59,496 bases of DNA from Cupriavidus numazuensis (GCF_905397435.1 NZ_CAJPVI010000056.1:1-59496), one strand, 5' to 3'. Shown: positions 9,121-17,350, numbered from the stretch's first letter. Notes: generated by a model from the sequence alone, not told the origin. Numbers and translations: made by a program.

Positions 9121-9170
9121 GTAACGACTTTATGTGTAAGTAACGACTTTATTGTTCGCGGACACCCACA
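9121..9170 (-). repeat. Tn7-like transposon terminus with TnsB-site repeats
   Basis: Read on the minus strand, the terminus begins TGTGGGTGTCCGCG at 9170. It is followed by ATAAAGTCGTTAC twice, the second 19 bp after the first (plus-strand GTAACGACTTTAT at 9121-9133 and 9140-9152). Tn7 ends begin TGTGGGCGGACA and carry AATAAAGTC-type TnsB sites, so start and repeat motif both match the family pattern. The flank to the right starts TCACT. This is the outer limit of the low-GC accessory DNA. Confidence 0.75.
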
Positions 9171-9179
9171 TCACTTGGT

Positions 9180-9203
9180 GTAACGCCCTGTAAACGGGCG
9201 CTA
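9180..9203. terminator. Hairpin just outside the transposon end
   Basis: CGCCC (9184-9188) pairs with GGGCG (9196-9200), and the outer GTA/TAC bases extend the stem across one mismatch. There is no T-run. It may be the terminator of the gene that lay left of this point before the transposon inserted. Confidence 0.3.
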
Positions 9204-9222
9204 CCGTCGCATCATTGCGATT

Positions 9223-9241
9223 TCAAATGAGAACGATTATC
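9223..9241. promoter_or_regulatory. Fur box upstream of the PepSY-flavin operon
   Basis: TCAAATGAGAACGATTATC matches 13 of 19 positions of the standard Fur box (GATAATGATAATCATTATC). It lies about 30-50 bp before the first gene of the operon, which predicts repression under iron sufficiency. Confidence 0.65.
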
Positions 9242-9272
9242 CTTTCTGCTTGCAATCACATTTGTGACTGAA

Positions 9273-9971
9273 ATGTCACAACACGTGCGCGGCCCCGTCG
9301 CCCCATCCACAGCAATGACCGAATCCGAGCCGGCTTCCGGCCAACAGCGTCGGGCCTTCTGGCTCAAGCATCTCCATCAGTGGCACTGGATCAGTTCCGC
9401 GATCTGCCTGATCGGGATGCTGCTGTTCGCGGCGACCGGCTTCACGCTCAACCATGCGTCCCAGATCGAGGCTTCGCCGAGTGTCGTGACGAGACAGGCT
9501 ACCGCGCCTGCCAGCGTGCTTTCGGCGCTGAAATCCGCCATGCCGGCTGCCTCGGGCAGCGGCCGCGACGCCAAGAGCCCGGTGCCGCCGGCGCTGGCCG
9601 AATGGCTGTCGCACGAACTCGATATCGACGCAAACGGGCGCGAGGCGGAATGGTCCGCCGATGAAGTCTATGTGTCGCTGCCCCGGCCGGGCGGCGATGC
9701 CTGGGTCAGCCTCGTGCTCGATACCGGCGAGACCCAGTACGAGAAGACCACGCGTGGCGCCATTTCCTATCTGAACGACCTGCACAAGGGCCGCAACACT
9801 GGCCGGGCCTGGAGCCTGTTCCTGGATGTGTTCGCGCTGGCCTGCCTGGTGTTCAGCGTGACTGGCCTGTTTCTGCTCAAGCTGCATGCCGCCGGCCGCG
9901 TGGCCACGTGGCCGCTGGTCGGGCTGGGTCTGGTGGTGCCGCTGCTGCTGGCGATCCTGTTCATCCACTGA
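9273..9971 (+). CDS. PepSY-associated transmembrane protein
   Basis: About 232 residues. A first membrane segment follows WLKHLHQWHWISSAICLIGMLL, a periplasmic part spans roughly 60-165, and two further segments lie near the C-terminus (VFALACLVFSVTGLFLL, then GLGLVVPLLLAILF). The HxxHxW pattern before the first helix and SYLNDLHKGRNTG before the second are typical of PepSY-TM iron-uptake and redox proteins, where conserved His may bind haem. It leads a Fur-box operon with DUF2271, DUF4198, ApbE and a flavin reductase. A role in passing electrons across the inner membrane is inferred from that company. The start is uncertain: GTG 9264, ATG 9273 and ATG 9315 are possible and none has a good ribosome site. 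Confidence 0.85.
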   Translation: MSQHVRGPVAPSTAMTESEPASGQQRRAFWLKHLHQWHWISSAICLIGMLLFAATGFTLNHASQIEASPSVVTRQATAPASVLSALKSAMPAASGSGRDAKSPVPPALAEWLSHELDIDANGREAEWSADEVYVSLPRPGGDAWVSLVLDTGETQYEKTTRGAISYLNDLHKGRNTGRAWSLFLDVFALACLVFSVTGLFLLKLHAAGRVATWPLVGLGLVVPLLLAILFIH

Positions 9972-10029
9972 CCGGTCCCGGCTTCCGTCTTTCGAACTTT
10001 CCTGCATTCTCCTGACGAGGTTTTCCGAT

Positions 10030-10548
10030 ATGCGCCGACTGCTCACCGTCACCCTCTCTGGCATGGCCGCCGTCCCGCTGGCCGGCCCGGCCTTCGCGGC
10101 CGACATGAACGTGAAGGTGGAAATCCCGCGACTGAACGTGGCGGAATACCACCGCCCCTATGTCGCGGTCTGGGTGGAGCGCGCCGACCAGAGCCCGGCG
10201 GCGACGCTGGCGGTCTGGTACGACGTCAAGAACAAGGAAGGCACCAAGTGGCTCAAGGACATGCGCCAGTGGTGGCGCAAGGCCGGACGCGACCTGCAGA
10301 TGCCCGCTGACGGCATTTCCGGCGCCACGCGTGCGCCGGGCGAGCACACGCTCACTTTCACGGATGGCAAGGCCCCGCTGGGCAAGCTGCCTGCCGGCAA
10401 CTACCAGCTCGTGGTCGAGGCCGCGCGTGAAGTTGGCGGCCGCGAACTGCTGCGCGTGCCGTTCACGTGGCCGCCGCAATCGGCCCAGACCGCCCGCGCC
10501 AAGGGCGAACACGAGCTCGGCGGGGTGACCGTCGACCTGAAGCCCTGA
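10030..10548 (+). CDS. DUF2271 periplasmic protein with flavinylation motif
   Basis: The protein has 172 residues with a signal peptide (RRLLTVTLSGMAAVPLAGPAFA, cut before ADMN). The mature part holds DGISGAT at 94-100, matching the ApbE target consensus (DgxSGA followed by Ser/Thr), so Thr100 is the predicted site of covalent FMN attachment. The gene for ApbE is two genes downstream in the same operon. A DUF2271 protein carrying covalent FMN could be the periplasmic electron carrier between the PepSY membrane protein and an iron or siderophore substrate; this is inference. ATG 10030 fits the signal peptide and a GACGAGG stretch upstream. Confidence 0.88.
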   Translation: MRRLLTVTLSGMAAVPLAGPAFAADMNVKVEIPRLNVAEYHRPYVAVWVERADQSPAATLAVWYDVKNKEGTKWLKDMRQWWRKAGRDLQMPADGISGATRAPGEHTLTFTDGKAPLGKLPAGNYQLVVEAAREVGGRELLRVPFTWPPQSAQTARAKGEHELGGVTVDLKP

Positions 10549-10603
10549 TGTCCTTGATGCCCCTTGACGCCACTGCCGCATTGATTACAACCGGAGACCG
10601 ACG

Positions 10604-11428
10604 ATGAAGACTTTCCGATCGCGCCTTTCCACGCGCCTGGCCGTACTGGCGCTGGCGACCCTGGCCCCGCTGGCCGCCCATGCGCACCGCCAGTGGCTGC
10701 TGCCGTCGGCCACGGTGCTGTCCGGCAATGACACCTGGGTGACCGTGGACGCCGCCGTCTCCAACGACCTGTTCTACTTCGAACACGTGCCGCTGCGGCT
10801 GGACAACCTGGTCGTGACCGGCCCGGACGGCAGCGCCGTCAAGGCAGAGAACGCCAGCACCGGCCGCTACCGCAGCACCTTCGACCTGCACCTGACCCAG
10901 CCCGGCACCTATCGCGTGGCCGTGGTCAACCAGGGCCTGTTCGCCAGCTACAAGGAAAACGGCCAGACCAAGCGCTGGCGCGGCACGGCTGATGCGTTCG
11001 CGAAGGAAGTGCCCGCTAACGCGCAGGAGCTGCAGGTGACGCAGGCCGAAGGCCGCGTCGAATCGTTCGTCACGAACGGCAAGCCGAGCAGCAAGGGCCT
11101 GGCCGCCAGCGGCCGTGGCCTGGAACTGGCGCCGATCACGCACCCGAACGACCTCGTGTCCGGCGACACGGCCAGCTTCCGCCTGCTGCTCGACGGCAAG
11201 CCGGCGTCCAACCTGAAGGTCGCCGTGGTGCCGGGCGGCATCCGCTACCGCGACCAGCTTCAGGAGTTCAGCGCTACCACCGACGCCGACGGCAAGTTCA
11301 GCGTCAAGTGGCCGGCCCCGGGCATGTACTGGATGGAAGCCGAAGTGCGCGACGAGAAGACCTCGGTCAAGGCCGCCAAGACCCGCCGCGCGACCTACGC
11401 GGTGACGGTTGAAGTGCTGCCGCAATAA
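10604..11428 (+). CDS. DUF4198 periplasmic protein
   Basis: The protein has 274 residues. A signal peptide ends near AAHA, and the mature chain starts HRQWLLPS with the early His-aromatic pattern of DUF4198 (nickel-uptake-like NikK/CbiK-related family). The C-terminal half has an Ig-like or carboxypeptidase-regulatory-like beta fold (LNDGKPASNLKVAVVPG-type strand and TTDADGKFSVKWPAPGMY). Such proteins often accompany TonB receptors and are thought to bind metal in the periplasm. It is the third gene of the Fur-led operon. A second, more diverged DUF4198 gene lies at 53504-54244 beside another TonB receptor. Confidence 0.85.
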   Translation: MKTFRSRLSTRLAVLALATLAPLAAHAHRQWLLPSATVLSGNDTWVTVDAAVSNDLFYFEHVPLRLDNLVVTGPDGSAVKAENASTGRYRSTFDLHLTQPGTYRVAVVNQGLFASYKENGQTKRWRGTADAFAKEVPANAQELQVTQAEGRVESFVTNGKPSSKGLAASGRGLELAPITHPNDLVSGDTASFRLLLDGKPASNLKVAVVPGGIRYRDQLQEFSATTDADGKFSVKWPAPGMYWMEAEVRDEKTSVKAAKTRRATYAVTVEVLPQ

Positions 11429-11450
11429 GGCAACTGAAGGTACCGTCCGC

Positions 11451-12458
11451 TTGAACCGCGTCCTGATCCCGCCGACACTGTCCGCGCCGCCGGTTCCGCC
11501 CGGCGCGCAGACTCTCGCGCAGCGCTGGAGTGGCGAGACCATGGGCACGACGTGGTCGGTCGTGGCCATGCTGGCGCCGGAGGCCGATGCCGACTCGCTG
11601 GAGCAGGGCATCCGCGCCGTGCTCGACAGCGTGATCGCGCAGATGAGCAATTGGGCGGCCGATTCGGACGTCAGCCGATTCAACCGCGCCGCGGCGGGCA
11701 CGTGGGTCGCGCTGCCGGCCGATTGCCTGCGCGTGCTTGCGTGCGCGTTGCAGGTGGCGCGCGACAGCGGCGGCGCCTATGACCCCAGCGCCGGGCCGCT
11801 GGTCGACCTGTGGGGCTTTGGCCCTGCGCCGCGACGCAGTGCGCCGCCGGCGCCTGAGCAGGTCACTCAGACTCGGCAGCAATGCGGCTGGGATCGTATC
11901 GAACTCGATAGCGACGGAGGCCGCGCGTTGCAGCCGGGTGGCGTATCGCTCGACTTCTGCGCGATTGCCAAGGGCTTTGCGGTAGATGCCGTCGCGCAAT
12001 ACCTCTACGCCGAGGGCGTGGCGCACCACCTGACCGAAATCGGCGGCGAACTGCGCGGCCACGGCGTCAAGCCGGACGGCTTGCCATGGTGGGTCCAGCT
12101 GGAAACGCCGCCTGATGGCGCAGTCGCGGCGCAGGAGCAGACCCTGGTCGCCATGTACGGCCTGTCCGTGGCAACGTCGGGTGACTACCGGCGCTTCTTC
12201 GACAGCGAAGGCCGCCGCTACGCGCACACGATCGACCCGCGCACCGGTTATCCGGCCAGCCACGCGCTCGCTTCGGTGACCGTGCTGCACACCGAATGCA
12301 TGATGGCCGATGCGCTTTCCACCGCGCTGACCGTGCTAGGCCCGCAGGCTGGCATGGAGCACGCGCGCCGGCATGGCATTGCCGCGCGCTTCCTCGTGCG
12401 CACGCCGGGCGGCTTTGATGAACATCTTTCCCCGGCCTTCGCCGCGATGCTGGCATGA
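11451..12458 (+). CDS. apbE: FAD:protein FMN transferase (ApbE)
   Basis: The protein has 335 residues and transfers FMN from FAD onto Ser/Thr of target proteins. Visible family motifs are GETMGTTWSV near the start, CAIAKGFAVDAVA and TEIGGELRGHG in the middle, and HTIDPRTGYP followed by MMADALSTAL, which holds the Mg/FAD-binding acids. TTG at 11451 is the preferred start, since GAAGG lies 10 nt upstream and it follows the DUF4198 stop; the ATG at 11409 would overlap DUF4198. Its stop overlaps the next gene as ATGA. The likely substrate is the DUF2271 protein of the same operon. No clear signal peptide is seen, although many ApbE proteins are exported, so location is uncertain. Confidence 0.9.
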   Translation: MNRVLIPPTLSAPPVPPGAQTLAQRWSGETMGTTWSVVAMLAPEADADSLEQGIRAVLDSVIAQMSNWAADSDVSRFNRAAAGTWVALPADCLRVLACALQVARDSGGAYDPSAGPLVDLWGFGPAPRRSAPPAPEQVTQTRQQCGWDRIELDSDGGRALQPGGVSLDFCAIAKGFAVDAVAQYLYAEGVAHHLTEIGGELRGHGVKPDGLPWWVQLETPPDGAVAAQEQTLVAMYGLSVATSGDYRRFFDSEGRRYAHTIDPRTGYPASHALASVTVLHTECMMADALSTALTVLGPQAGMEHARRHGIAARFLVRTPGGFDEHLSPAFAAMLA

Positions 12459-14044
12459 ACCGATTCACCGCATGCTGGCTGGCTGCCGTGGCAGGCGTCT
12501 GCGTGGCCATGCTGAGCCCGTCGCGCGCCGGCATGGCAGCCGGCGTGCTGCTGGCCTATGTGGGCTTCTGCGGCGCGGTGTTCGACCACCACCGTCGCCG
12601 GCGTGCCCGGGTTTCGTCGCTTGCCGGCAGCGGCCCCGATCAGGAAGGGGCGACGCTGGTGGCTTACGCGAGCCAGACCGGCTTTGCCGAGCAACTGGCC
12701 ATGCAGACCGCCACCGCGCTGCAGGGCGCTGGCATGCCGGTGCATTTGCTCTCGTTCGAAGAACTCGATGCGCGCCGCCTCGCCAACTTCCGGCAGGCGC
12801 TGTTCGTGGTCAGCACGACCGGCGAAGGCGATGCGCCGGACAGTGCCTCGGGTTTTGCGCGCCGCCTGCTCGCTGGTGGCGGCCACGATGCGCTGCGCCA
12901 GCTTCGCTATGGCGTGCTGGCGCTAGGCGACAGCAGCTACGCACGCTTTTGCGCGTTTGGCCATGCGCTGTCGGACTGGCTGCAGCGCCACCATGCAAAG
13001 CCGTTGTTCGATCTGATCGAGGTCGACAACGGTGATGCGGGCGCGCTGCGCCACTGGCAGAACCATCTGTCCGCGCTCAGCGGCGGCGCGGAGATCGCCG
13101 ACTGGGAGCGACCGCGTTATGAGCTCTGGCAGCTCGCGGCGCGCGAACACCTGAACCCCGGCAGCCAGGGTGCTCCGGCGTTTCACCTTGTGCTCAGGCC
13201 CGAGGGCGCCGTGCCGGGCTGGCAGCCCGGCGACATTGCTGAAGTCGGGCCGTGCCACGATCCGGCCGATATCGGCCGCTTGCTGAGCCAGCTGAACATG
13301 GACGGCGCCGCGCCGGTGCGCTGCGATGCGCAGACGGCGACGCTGGCCGAAGCGCTGGCCACGCGGCTGCTGCTGCCCGATGCGCATCTGGCCACGATGC
13401 GGGCCTTGCCGCCGCAGCAGCTTGTCGATGCGTTGTCACCGTTGCCGCATCGGGAGTATTCGATTGCCTCGCTGCCGCGCGATGGTCAGCTCGAACTGCT
13501 GGTGCGACAGACCCGGCATGCCGACGGCAGGCTGGGTCTCGCTTCAGGCTGGCTGACGAGTCATGCGCCGGTGGGCGCGCGCATTGCGCTGCGTATTCGC
13601 ACCAATCGCAGCTTTCATCCGCCCGCTGATGATCGTCCGTTAGTGCTGATTGGCAATGGCACCGGCCTGGCCGGCCTGCGCGGCCATCTGAAGGCGCGTG
13701 CGCTGGCGGGGCGGCATCGCAACTGGCTGTTCTTCGGGGAGCGGTCGGCGCGGCATGATGGATTTTTTGCCGATGAACTCGAGGCCTGGCAGGCGGATGG
13801 CGTGCTGGAGCGGGTCGATCTTGTTTATTCTCGCGACGGCAATGCCTTGCGATATGTGCAGGACGCGCTTCGGGAGCGCGCATCGGCGCTGCGGGAATGG
13901 GTTGAGGCTGGCGCGGCGATTTACGTTTGCGGCAGCCTGCAAGGGATGGCCGGCGGCGTCAATGACGCGCTGGTCGATGTGCTTGGCGAAGCCGGATTGC
14001 GCCGGCTCACCGAGCAGGGTCGCTATCGCCGCGACGTCTACTAG
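12455..14044 (+). CDS. Membrane-anchored flavodoxin/FAD reductase (sulfite-reductase alpha-like)
   Basis: The protein has 529 residues. Two hydrophobic N-terminal segments (to about residue 45) are followed by a flavodoxin domain (LVAYASQTGFAEQLA at about 68-82, STTGEGDAPD, LGDSSYARFCAFG). An FAD-binding module with REYSIAS and an NAD(P)H-binding module with LIGNGTGLAGLRG and YVCGSLQGMA follow. The C-terminus, YRRDVY, is typical of cytochrome-P450-reductase-like proteins. It should take electrons from NADPH and pass them through FAD and FMN to a membrane partner, probably the PepSY protein and then the flavinylated DUF2271 protein. The start overlaps the apbE stop (ATGA), so translation is coupled. 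It is the last gene of the operon. Confidence 0.88.
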   Translation: MNRFTACWLAAVAGVCVAMLSPSRAGMAAGVLLAYVGFCGAVFDHHRRRRARVSSLAGSGPDQEGATLVAYASQTGFAEQLAMQTATALQGAGMPVHLLSFEELDARRLANFRQALFVVSTTGEGDAPDSASGFARRLLAGGGHDALRQLRYGVLALGDSSYARFCAFGHALSDWLQRHHAKPLFDLIEVDNGDAGALRHWQNHLSALSGGAEIADWERPRYELWQLAAREHLNPGSQGAPAFHLVLRPEGAVPGWQPGDIAEVGPCHDPADIGRLLSQLNMDGAAPVRCDAQTATLAEALATRLLLPDAHLATMRALPPQQLVDALSPLPHREYSIASLPRDGQLELLVRQTRHADGRLGLASGWLTSHAPVGARIALRIRTNRSFHPPADDRPLVLIGNGTGLAGLRGHLKARALAGRHRNWLFFGERSARHDGFFADELEAWQADGVLERVDLVYSRDGNALRYVQDALRERASALREWVEAGAAIYVCGSLQGMAGGVNDALVDVLGEAGLRRLTEQGRYRRDVY

Positions 14045-14059
14045 ATCCGCCAGCTCTGT

Positions 14060-14677
14060 CTATCCGACGTACCCGAGGATGCTGACGAACTGGCATGCAC
14101 TGCCGGCCAGCACGAACAGGTGCCAGATGCCGTGGAAGTGCTTCACCTTTTCGTCGAACAGGAAGAAGCCGATTCCGGCCGTATAGAGCGCTCCGCCCGC
14201 TACCAGCCACCAAAGCCCGGCCGCAGGCAACGCCGCAGCCAGCGGCTGAAACGCAATCACCACCAGCCACCCCATCACCACATAGATCAGCAGAGACAGC
14301 ACGCGCGTGCGGCGCCCGATCCAAAGCTCCTGCACGATGCCGATCACAGCGAGCCCCCAGTTGATCCCGAATAACGTCCACCCCCAGGGCCCACGCAACG
14401 TAACCAGCGCAAACGGCGTATAGCTCCCCGCAATCAACAGGTAGATTGCGCAATGATCGAGCCGCTGGAATACATCCTTGGCCGGCCCGCGCAAGCTGTG
14501 ATACAGCGTGGAAATCGTATAGAGCAGAACCAGCGTGGTCCCGTAGACCACTGAACTGACCACCTTCCACGCGTCGTGGTAGAGGGCCGAGGATGTCACC
14601 AGCACCGCCATGCCGGCGGCTGCCAGGATGGCACCGGCCAGGTGGCTGTAACCGTTGAATCGTTCGCCGCGATACAT
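14060..14677 (-). CDS. Hemolysin III / PAQR-family membrane protein
   Basis: The protein has 205 residues, about seven membrane segments, and family motifs ERFNGYSHLAGA, SALYHD, LYHS, LDHCAIYLLIAGSYTPF, GIWHLFV. These match COG1272 (hemolysin III, YqfA-like), whose bacterial role is poorly defined. The start at 14677 is set by GGAGGACGG just upstream; the reading upstream of it is not needed. It converges on the flavin reductase gene (15 bp between stops) and is not part of that operon. Confidence 0.9.
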   Translation of the reverse strand: MYRGERFNGYSHLAGAILAAAGMAVLVTSSALYHDAWKVVSSVVYGTTLVLLYTISTLYHSLRGPAKDVFQRLDHCAIYLLIAGSYTPFALVTLRGPWGWTLFGINWGLAVIGIVQELWIGRRTRVLSLLIYVVMGWLVVIAFQPLAAALPAAGLWWLVAGGALYTAGIGFFLFDEKVKHFHGIWHLFVLAGSACQFVSILGYVG

Positions 14678-15027
14678 GCGCCGTCCTCCGGAAGAACTCA
14701 GTCGGTGCGCGATCCGCATTGCGATTGCGGATGCGCGTAGCCATATTCTGGCACGGCCGCCACAAGTGACCGCCGCAAGGCCCTGTCGCGAGTCATGGCT
14801 TCGTTGCCGCGGCGCGACGTATCGCAGCCTATCCATCTGCGAAAGCGGGCGTTCCCTGAACAGGTGCTGCAATCCTGTTTGCACGGCCGTGCTGGTCTTT
14901 CACCCGTACGGGTTGCCCTCCGAAATGTCGTGCGGAATGCGCATCCCGCAGTGTCTTCTGTACGCCCTTGCAATTCGCGGGCGCATCGCCTTACATGAAA
15001 CGTTCTCCGCGAACGACGAGGCACATC

Positions 15028-15543
15028 ATGTACGGACTTACCCAACTTGGTGTCGTTCATACGCTGATCAGCCTCGTCGCGCTGGCGTGCGGCGTGCTGT
15101 CGTTATGCCGCAGCGGCGTGATCCGCGTCTATACGCCGCTTGGCCGCGGCTATGTCTGGATGACCGTGCTGACCTGCCTGACGGGCTTCGGCATCTTCCA
15201 GCATGGCGGGTTTGGCGCGCCGCACGTGCTTGGCATCATTACCCTGCTGGTCCTCGCGCTTGCTGCGTATGCCGCGCGTGGCGTGTTCGGAAGGGCGGGC
15301 CAGTATGTGGAAGTGATCGCGCTGTCGCTGACGGTGTTCTTCCATTTCATTCCCGGCGTGACGGAGACCACCACGCGGCTGCCGCTGGGCGCGCCGCTGC
15401 TGCCGAACGCCGACGCGCCGGAACTCAAGGCCATCGTCGGCATGCTGTTCCTTGTATTCCTTGTCGGCGCCACACTGCAGTACCGCTACCTGCGCCGTCA
15501 GGCCAGCGGCGCGCCGTCCGTGCTGCCCGGCAAGGTCGCCTGA
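15028..15543 (+). CDS. Small membrane protein, DUF2306-like
   Basis: The protein has 171 residues with four or five hydrophobic segments: VHTLISLVALACGVLSL, YVWMTVLTCLTGFGIF, VLGIITLLVLALAAYAARG, VIALSLTVFFHFIPG and a last one before a basic tail. The layout resembles DUF2306 membrane proteins, but the match is by pattern only. ATG 15028 has GACGAGG 7 nt upstream and is preferred to the ATG codons at 14968 and 14995. The chloroperoxidase-like gene starts 46 bp downstream on the same strand, so they may be co-transcribed. Confidence 0.7.
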   Translation: MYGLTQLGVVHTLISLVALACGVLSLCRSGVIRVYTPLGRGYVWMTVLTCLTGFGIFQHGGFGAPHVLGIITLLVLALAAYAARGVFGRAGQYVEVIALSLTVFFHFIPGVTETTTRLPLGAPLLPNADAPELKAIVGMLFLVFLVGATLQYRYLRRQASGAPSVLPGKVA

Positions 15544-15589
15544 GACCCTGGCCGCCGCGCGCGGCCTCCATTTACCAGGAGCGTCGATC

Positions 15590-16411
15590 ATGAGCACCGT
15601 GACCACCAAGGACGGTACGGAAATTTTCTACAAGGACTGGGGCAAGGGCCGGCCCGTCGTGTTTTCGCACGGATGGCCGCTGACTGCCGATGCGTGGGAT
15701 CCGCAGATGCTGTTCCTCGCGCAGAAGGGCTTCCGCGTGATTGCGCATGACCGCCGCAGCCACGGGCGTTCCACGCAGACATCGGCGGGCAACGAGATGG
15801 ACACCTACGCCGATGACCTCGCGACGCTGCTGGACAAGCTCGACATCAAGAACGCCACCATGGTCGGCCACTCCACCGGCGGAGGCGAGGTCGCGCACTA
15901 CATCGGCCGGCATGGCACCGCGCGCGTGTCACAGGCCGTGCTGATCGGCGCCGTGCCGCCGCTGATGCTGAAGACCGATGCCAATCCGGGTGGCCTGCCG
16001 CTTGAAGTGTTCGACGGCATCCGCAAGGGCGTGGTGGACAACCGCTCGCAGTTCTACCTCGACCTCGCCACGCCGTTCTACGGCTACAACCGTTCCGGTG
16101 CCAAGGCCTCGCAAGGGGTCATCCAGGAGTTCTGGCGGCAGGGCATGGCGGGCGGCGTGCTGGGCCAGTACGAATGCATCCGCCAGTTCTCGGAAGTCGA
16201 CTACACCGAAGACCTGAAGAAGTTCGACGTGCCCACGCTGGTGCTGCATGGCGACGACGACCAGATCGTGCCGATCGATGCGTCGGCGAAGATGACCGCG
16301 AAGATCGTGAAGAACGCCACGCTCAAGATCTATCCGGGCGCGTCGCACGGCATGTGCACGGTCAACGCCGATCAGGTGAATGCAGACCTGCTAGCCTTCC
16401 TGAATCAGTGA
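15590..16411 (+). CDS. Alpha/beta hydrolase, cofactor-free haloperoxidase type
   Basis: The protein has 273 residues. A complete catalytic triad is visible: Ser95 in GHSTGGG, an Asp in VLHGDDDQIVP (about 222-224) and His253 in PGASHGM. The oxyanion-hole sequence is SHGWPLTADAW. This is the pattern of non-haem chloroperoxidases and aryl esterases such as those of Pseudomonas and Streptomyces, which make peracids from acetate and peroxide and also hydrolyse esters. The native substrate cannot be read from sequence. The start has AGGAGCG 7 nt upstream. No signal peptide, so cytoplasmic. Confidence 0.92.
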   Translation: MSTVTTKDGTEIFYKDWGKGRPVVFSHGWPLTADAWDPQMLFLAQKGFRVIAHDRRSHGRSTQTSAGNEMDTYADDLATLLDKLDIKNATMVGHSTGGGEVAHYIGRHGTARVSQAVLIGAVPPLMLKTDANPGGLPLEVFDGIRKGVVDNRSQFYLDLATPFYGYNRSGAKASQGVIQEFWRQGMAGGVLGQYECIRQFSEVDYTEDLKKFDVPTLVLHGDDDQIVPIDASAKMTAKIVKNATLKIYPGASHGMCTVNADQVNADLLAFLNQ

Positions 16412-16441
16412 CGGGGAGCTTCGTTGGCGCCGGCGGTGATA

Positions 16442-16804
16442 TCAGTCCGCCGGCGCGGCGAGCGCGGCGTCCAGCATTGCGATCGCCAGGCCGATCAGCA
16501 GCGCGACGGCGGATGCGATAAACCAGCGCACGGTCTGGCGATACTCGGTGACGGCATCGTCCTCGATGCGCAGCGCGCGGAACAGCGCGACGATCTGCAG
16601 CACCACCGCGCCGACCAGAGAAAGCGCGGCGAACAGCGCGCGCGCATTCCATTGCCCGGGGCTCTCGAAGCCCCAGAAGCGCCAGAAGGCCAGCGAGAAG
16701 CCGAGCAACACGGTGATTGCCGTGATGATGCCCTGCCGATAGCCCGCAGGTACGACCTGCGGCGGGGGCGGTGGGTCGGGACGCGGAATCTCGGGAGAGG
16801 CCAC
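16442..16804 (-). CDS. Small membrane protein of unknown function
   Basis: About 120 residues with a proline-rich start (PDPPPPPQVVP) and three hydrophobic segments (GIITAITVLLGFSLAFW, ALFAALSLVGAVVLQIVALF, FIASAVALLIGLAIAML). GTG at 16804 is the most sensible start, 12 nt after the stop of the upstream cupin gene; farther upstream this frame only shadows that gene. I do not recognise a family. Confidence 0.55.
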   Translation of the reverse strand: MASPEIPRPDPPPPPQVVPAGYRQGIITAITVLLGFSLAFWRFWGFESPGQWNARALFAALSLVGAVVLQIVALFRALRIEDDAVTEYRQTVRWFIASAVALLIGLAIAMLDAALAAPAD

Positions 16805-16815
16805 CTGGTGTGCGT

Positions 16816-17232
16816 TCAGGATGGGTGTGCCGGCACTTCCACCATGGCCAGCGTCGCAACCAGCCCGCCCACGACGTGGCTGCGATGTCCCTTGCCCGCC
16901 GTGTCTTCGAGCAACAGCGCACTGCCCGGCACCAGGGAACGGCGCTCGCCGTCGGAGGCCTGGAATTCCATCTCGCCGTCCAGCATGATGATCCACATGC
17001 GTCGTGGTGTGGGATGCAGGTCTCCGACCCAGCCGGCTGGAACCACCAGGAACCCTTGCCGCGCGGCCTCGTTCATGGGAGATACCCAGAATGCAGGCGC
17101 CGGCGGCGCAAAGTTGCGCTCGGTCATCTCCATCGACAACGCGCCGAAATGCGATTCGCCAGCCTCATCGGCATACAGTCGCCCGAAGGCCAGCGTGGAG
17201 TGGCTGTGGGCATGATGCGCGGCATCGGGCAT
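16816..17232 (-). CDS. Cupin-domain protein
   Basis: The protein has 138 residues with a single small beta-barrel. The barrel part runs from FLVVPAGWVGDLHPTP through WIIMLDGEMEFQASDGE to LVPGSALLLEDTAGKGH, with spaced His and Glu like metal-binding cupins. ATG 17232 has GGGAGGC 6 nt upstream. A short membrane protein follows on the same strand. Ligand unknown. Confidence 0.75.
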   Translation of the reverse strand: MPDAAHHAHSHSTLAFGRLYADEAGESHFGALSMEMTERNFAPPAPAFWVSPMNEAARQGFLVVPAGWVGDLHPTPRRMWIIMLDGEMEFQASDGERRSLVPGSALLLEDTAGKGHRSHVVGGLVATLAMVEVPAHPS

Positions 17233-17350
17233 GGTATGCCTCCCGCATGGGGCGTCATGCCCCGCGTAGTGTCTTGTCAGTCTAGGTCGTCGGAGCGGGG
17301 GCGTCGAGAGATAGGTTCTTTGCTCGATTGCGGGGGGTGGCGTTCTTGGC

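Larger units (their letters stand above)
112..9170. mobile_element. Tn7-like transposon, tns-proximal part (other end not in window)
   Basis: An overlapping tnsA-tnsB-tnsC-tnsD/tniQ operon runs right to left. A Tn7-type terminus at 9121-9170 faces outward to the right. Base composition here is clearly lower in GC than the DNA right of 9200. Non-tns genes are two HAD-like genes at the left and a phosphoesterase between the terminus and tnsA. No matching second terminus is seen before the IS copy at 1-111. The element therefore continues leftward beyond the contig or was cut by the IS. If transposition was normal, the 5 bp at 9171-9175 (TCACT) would be one half of the target duplication. Confidence 0.7.
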
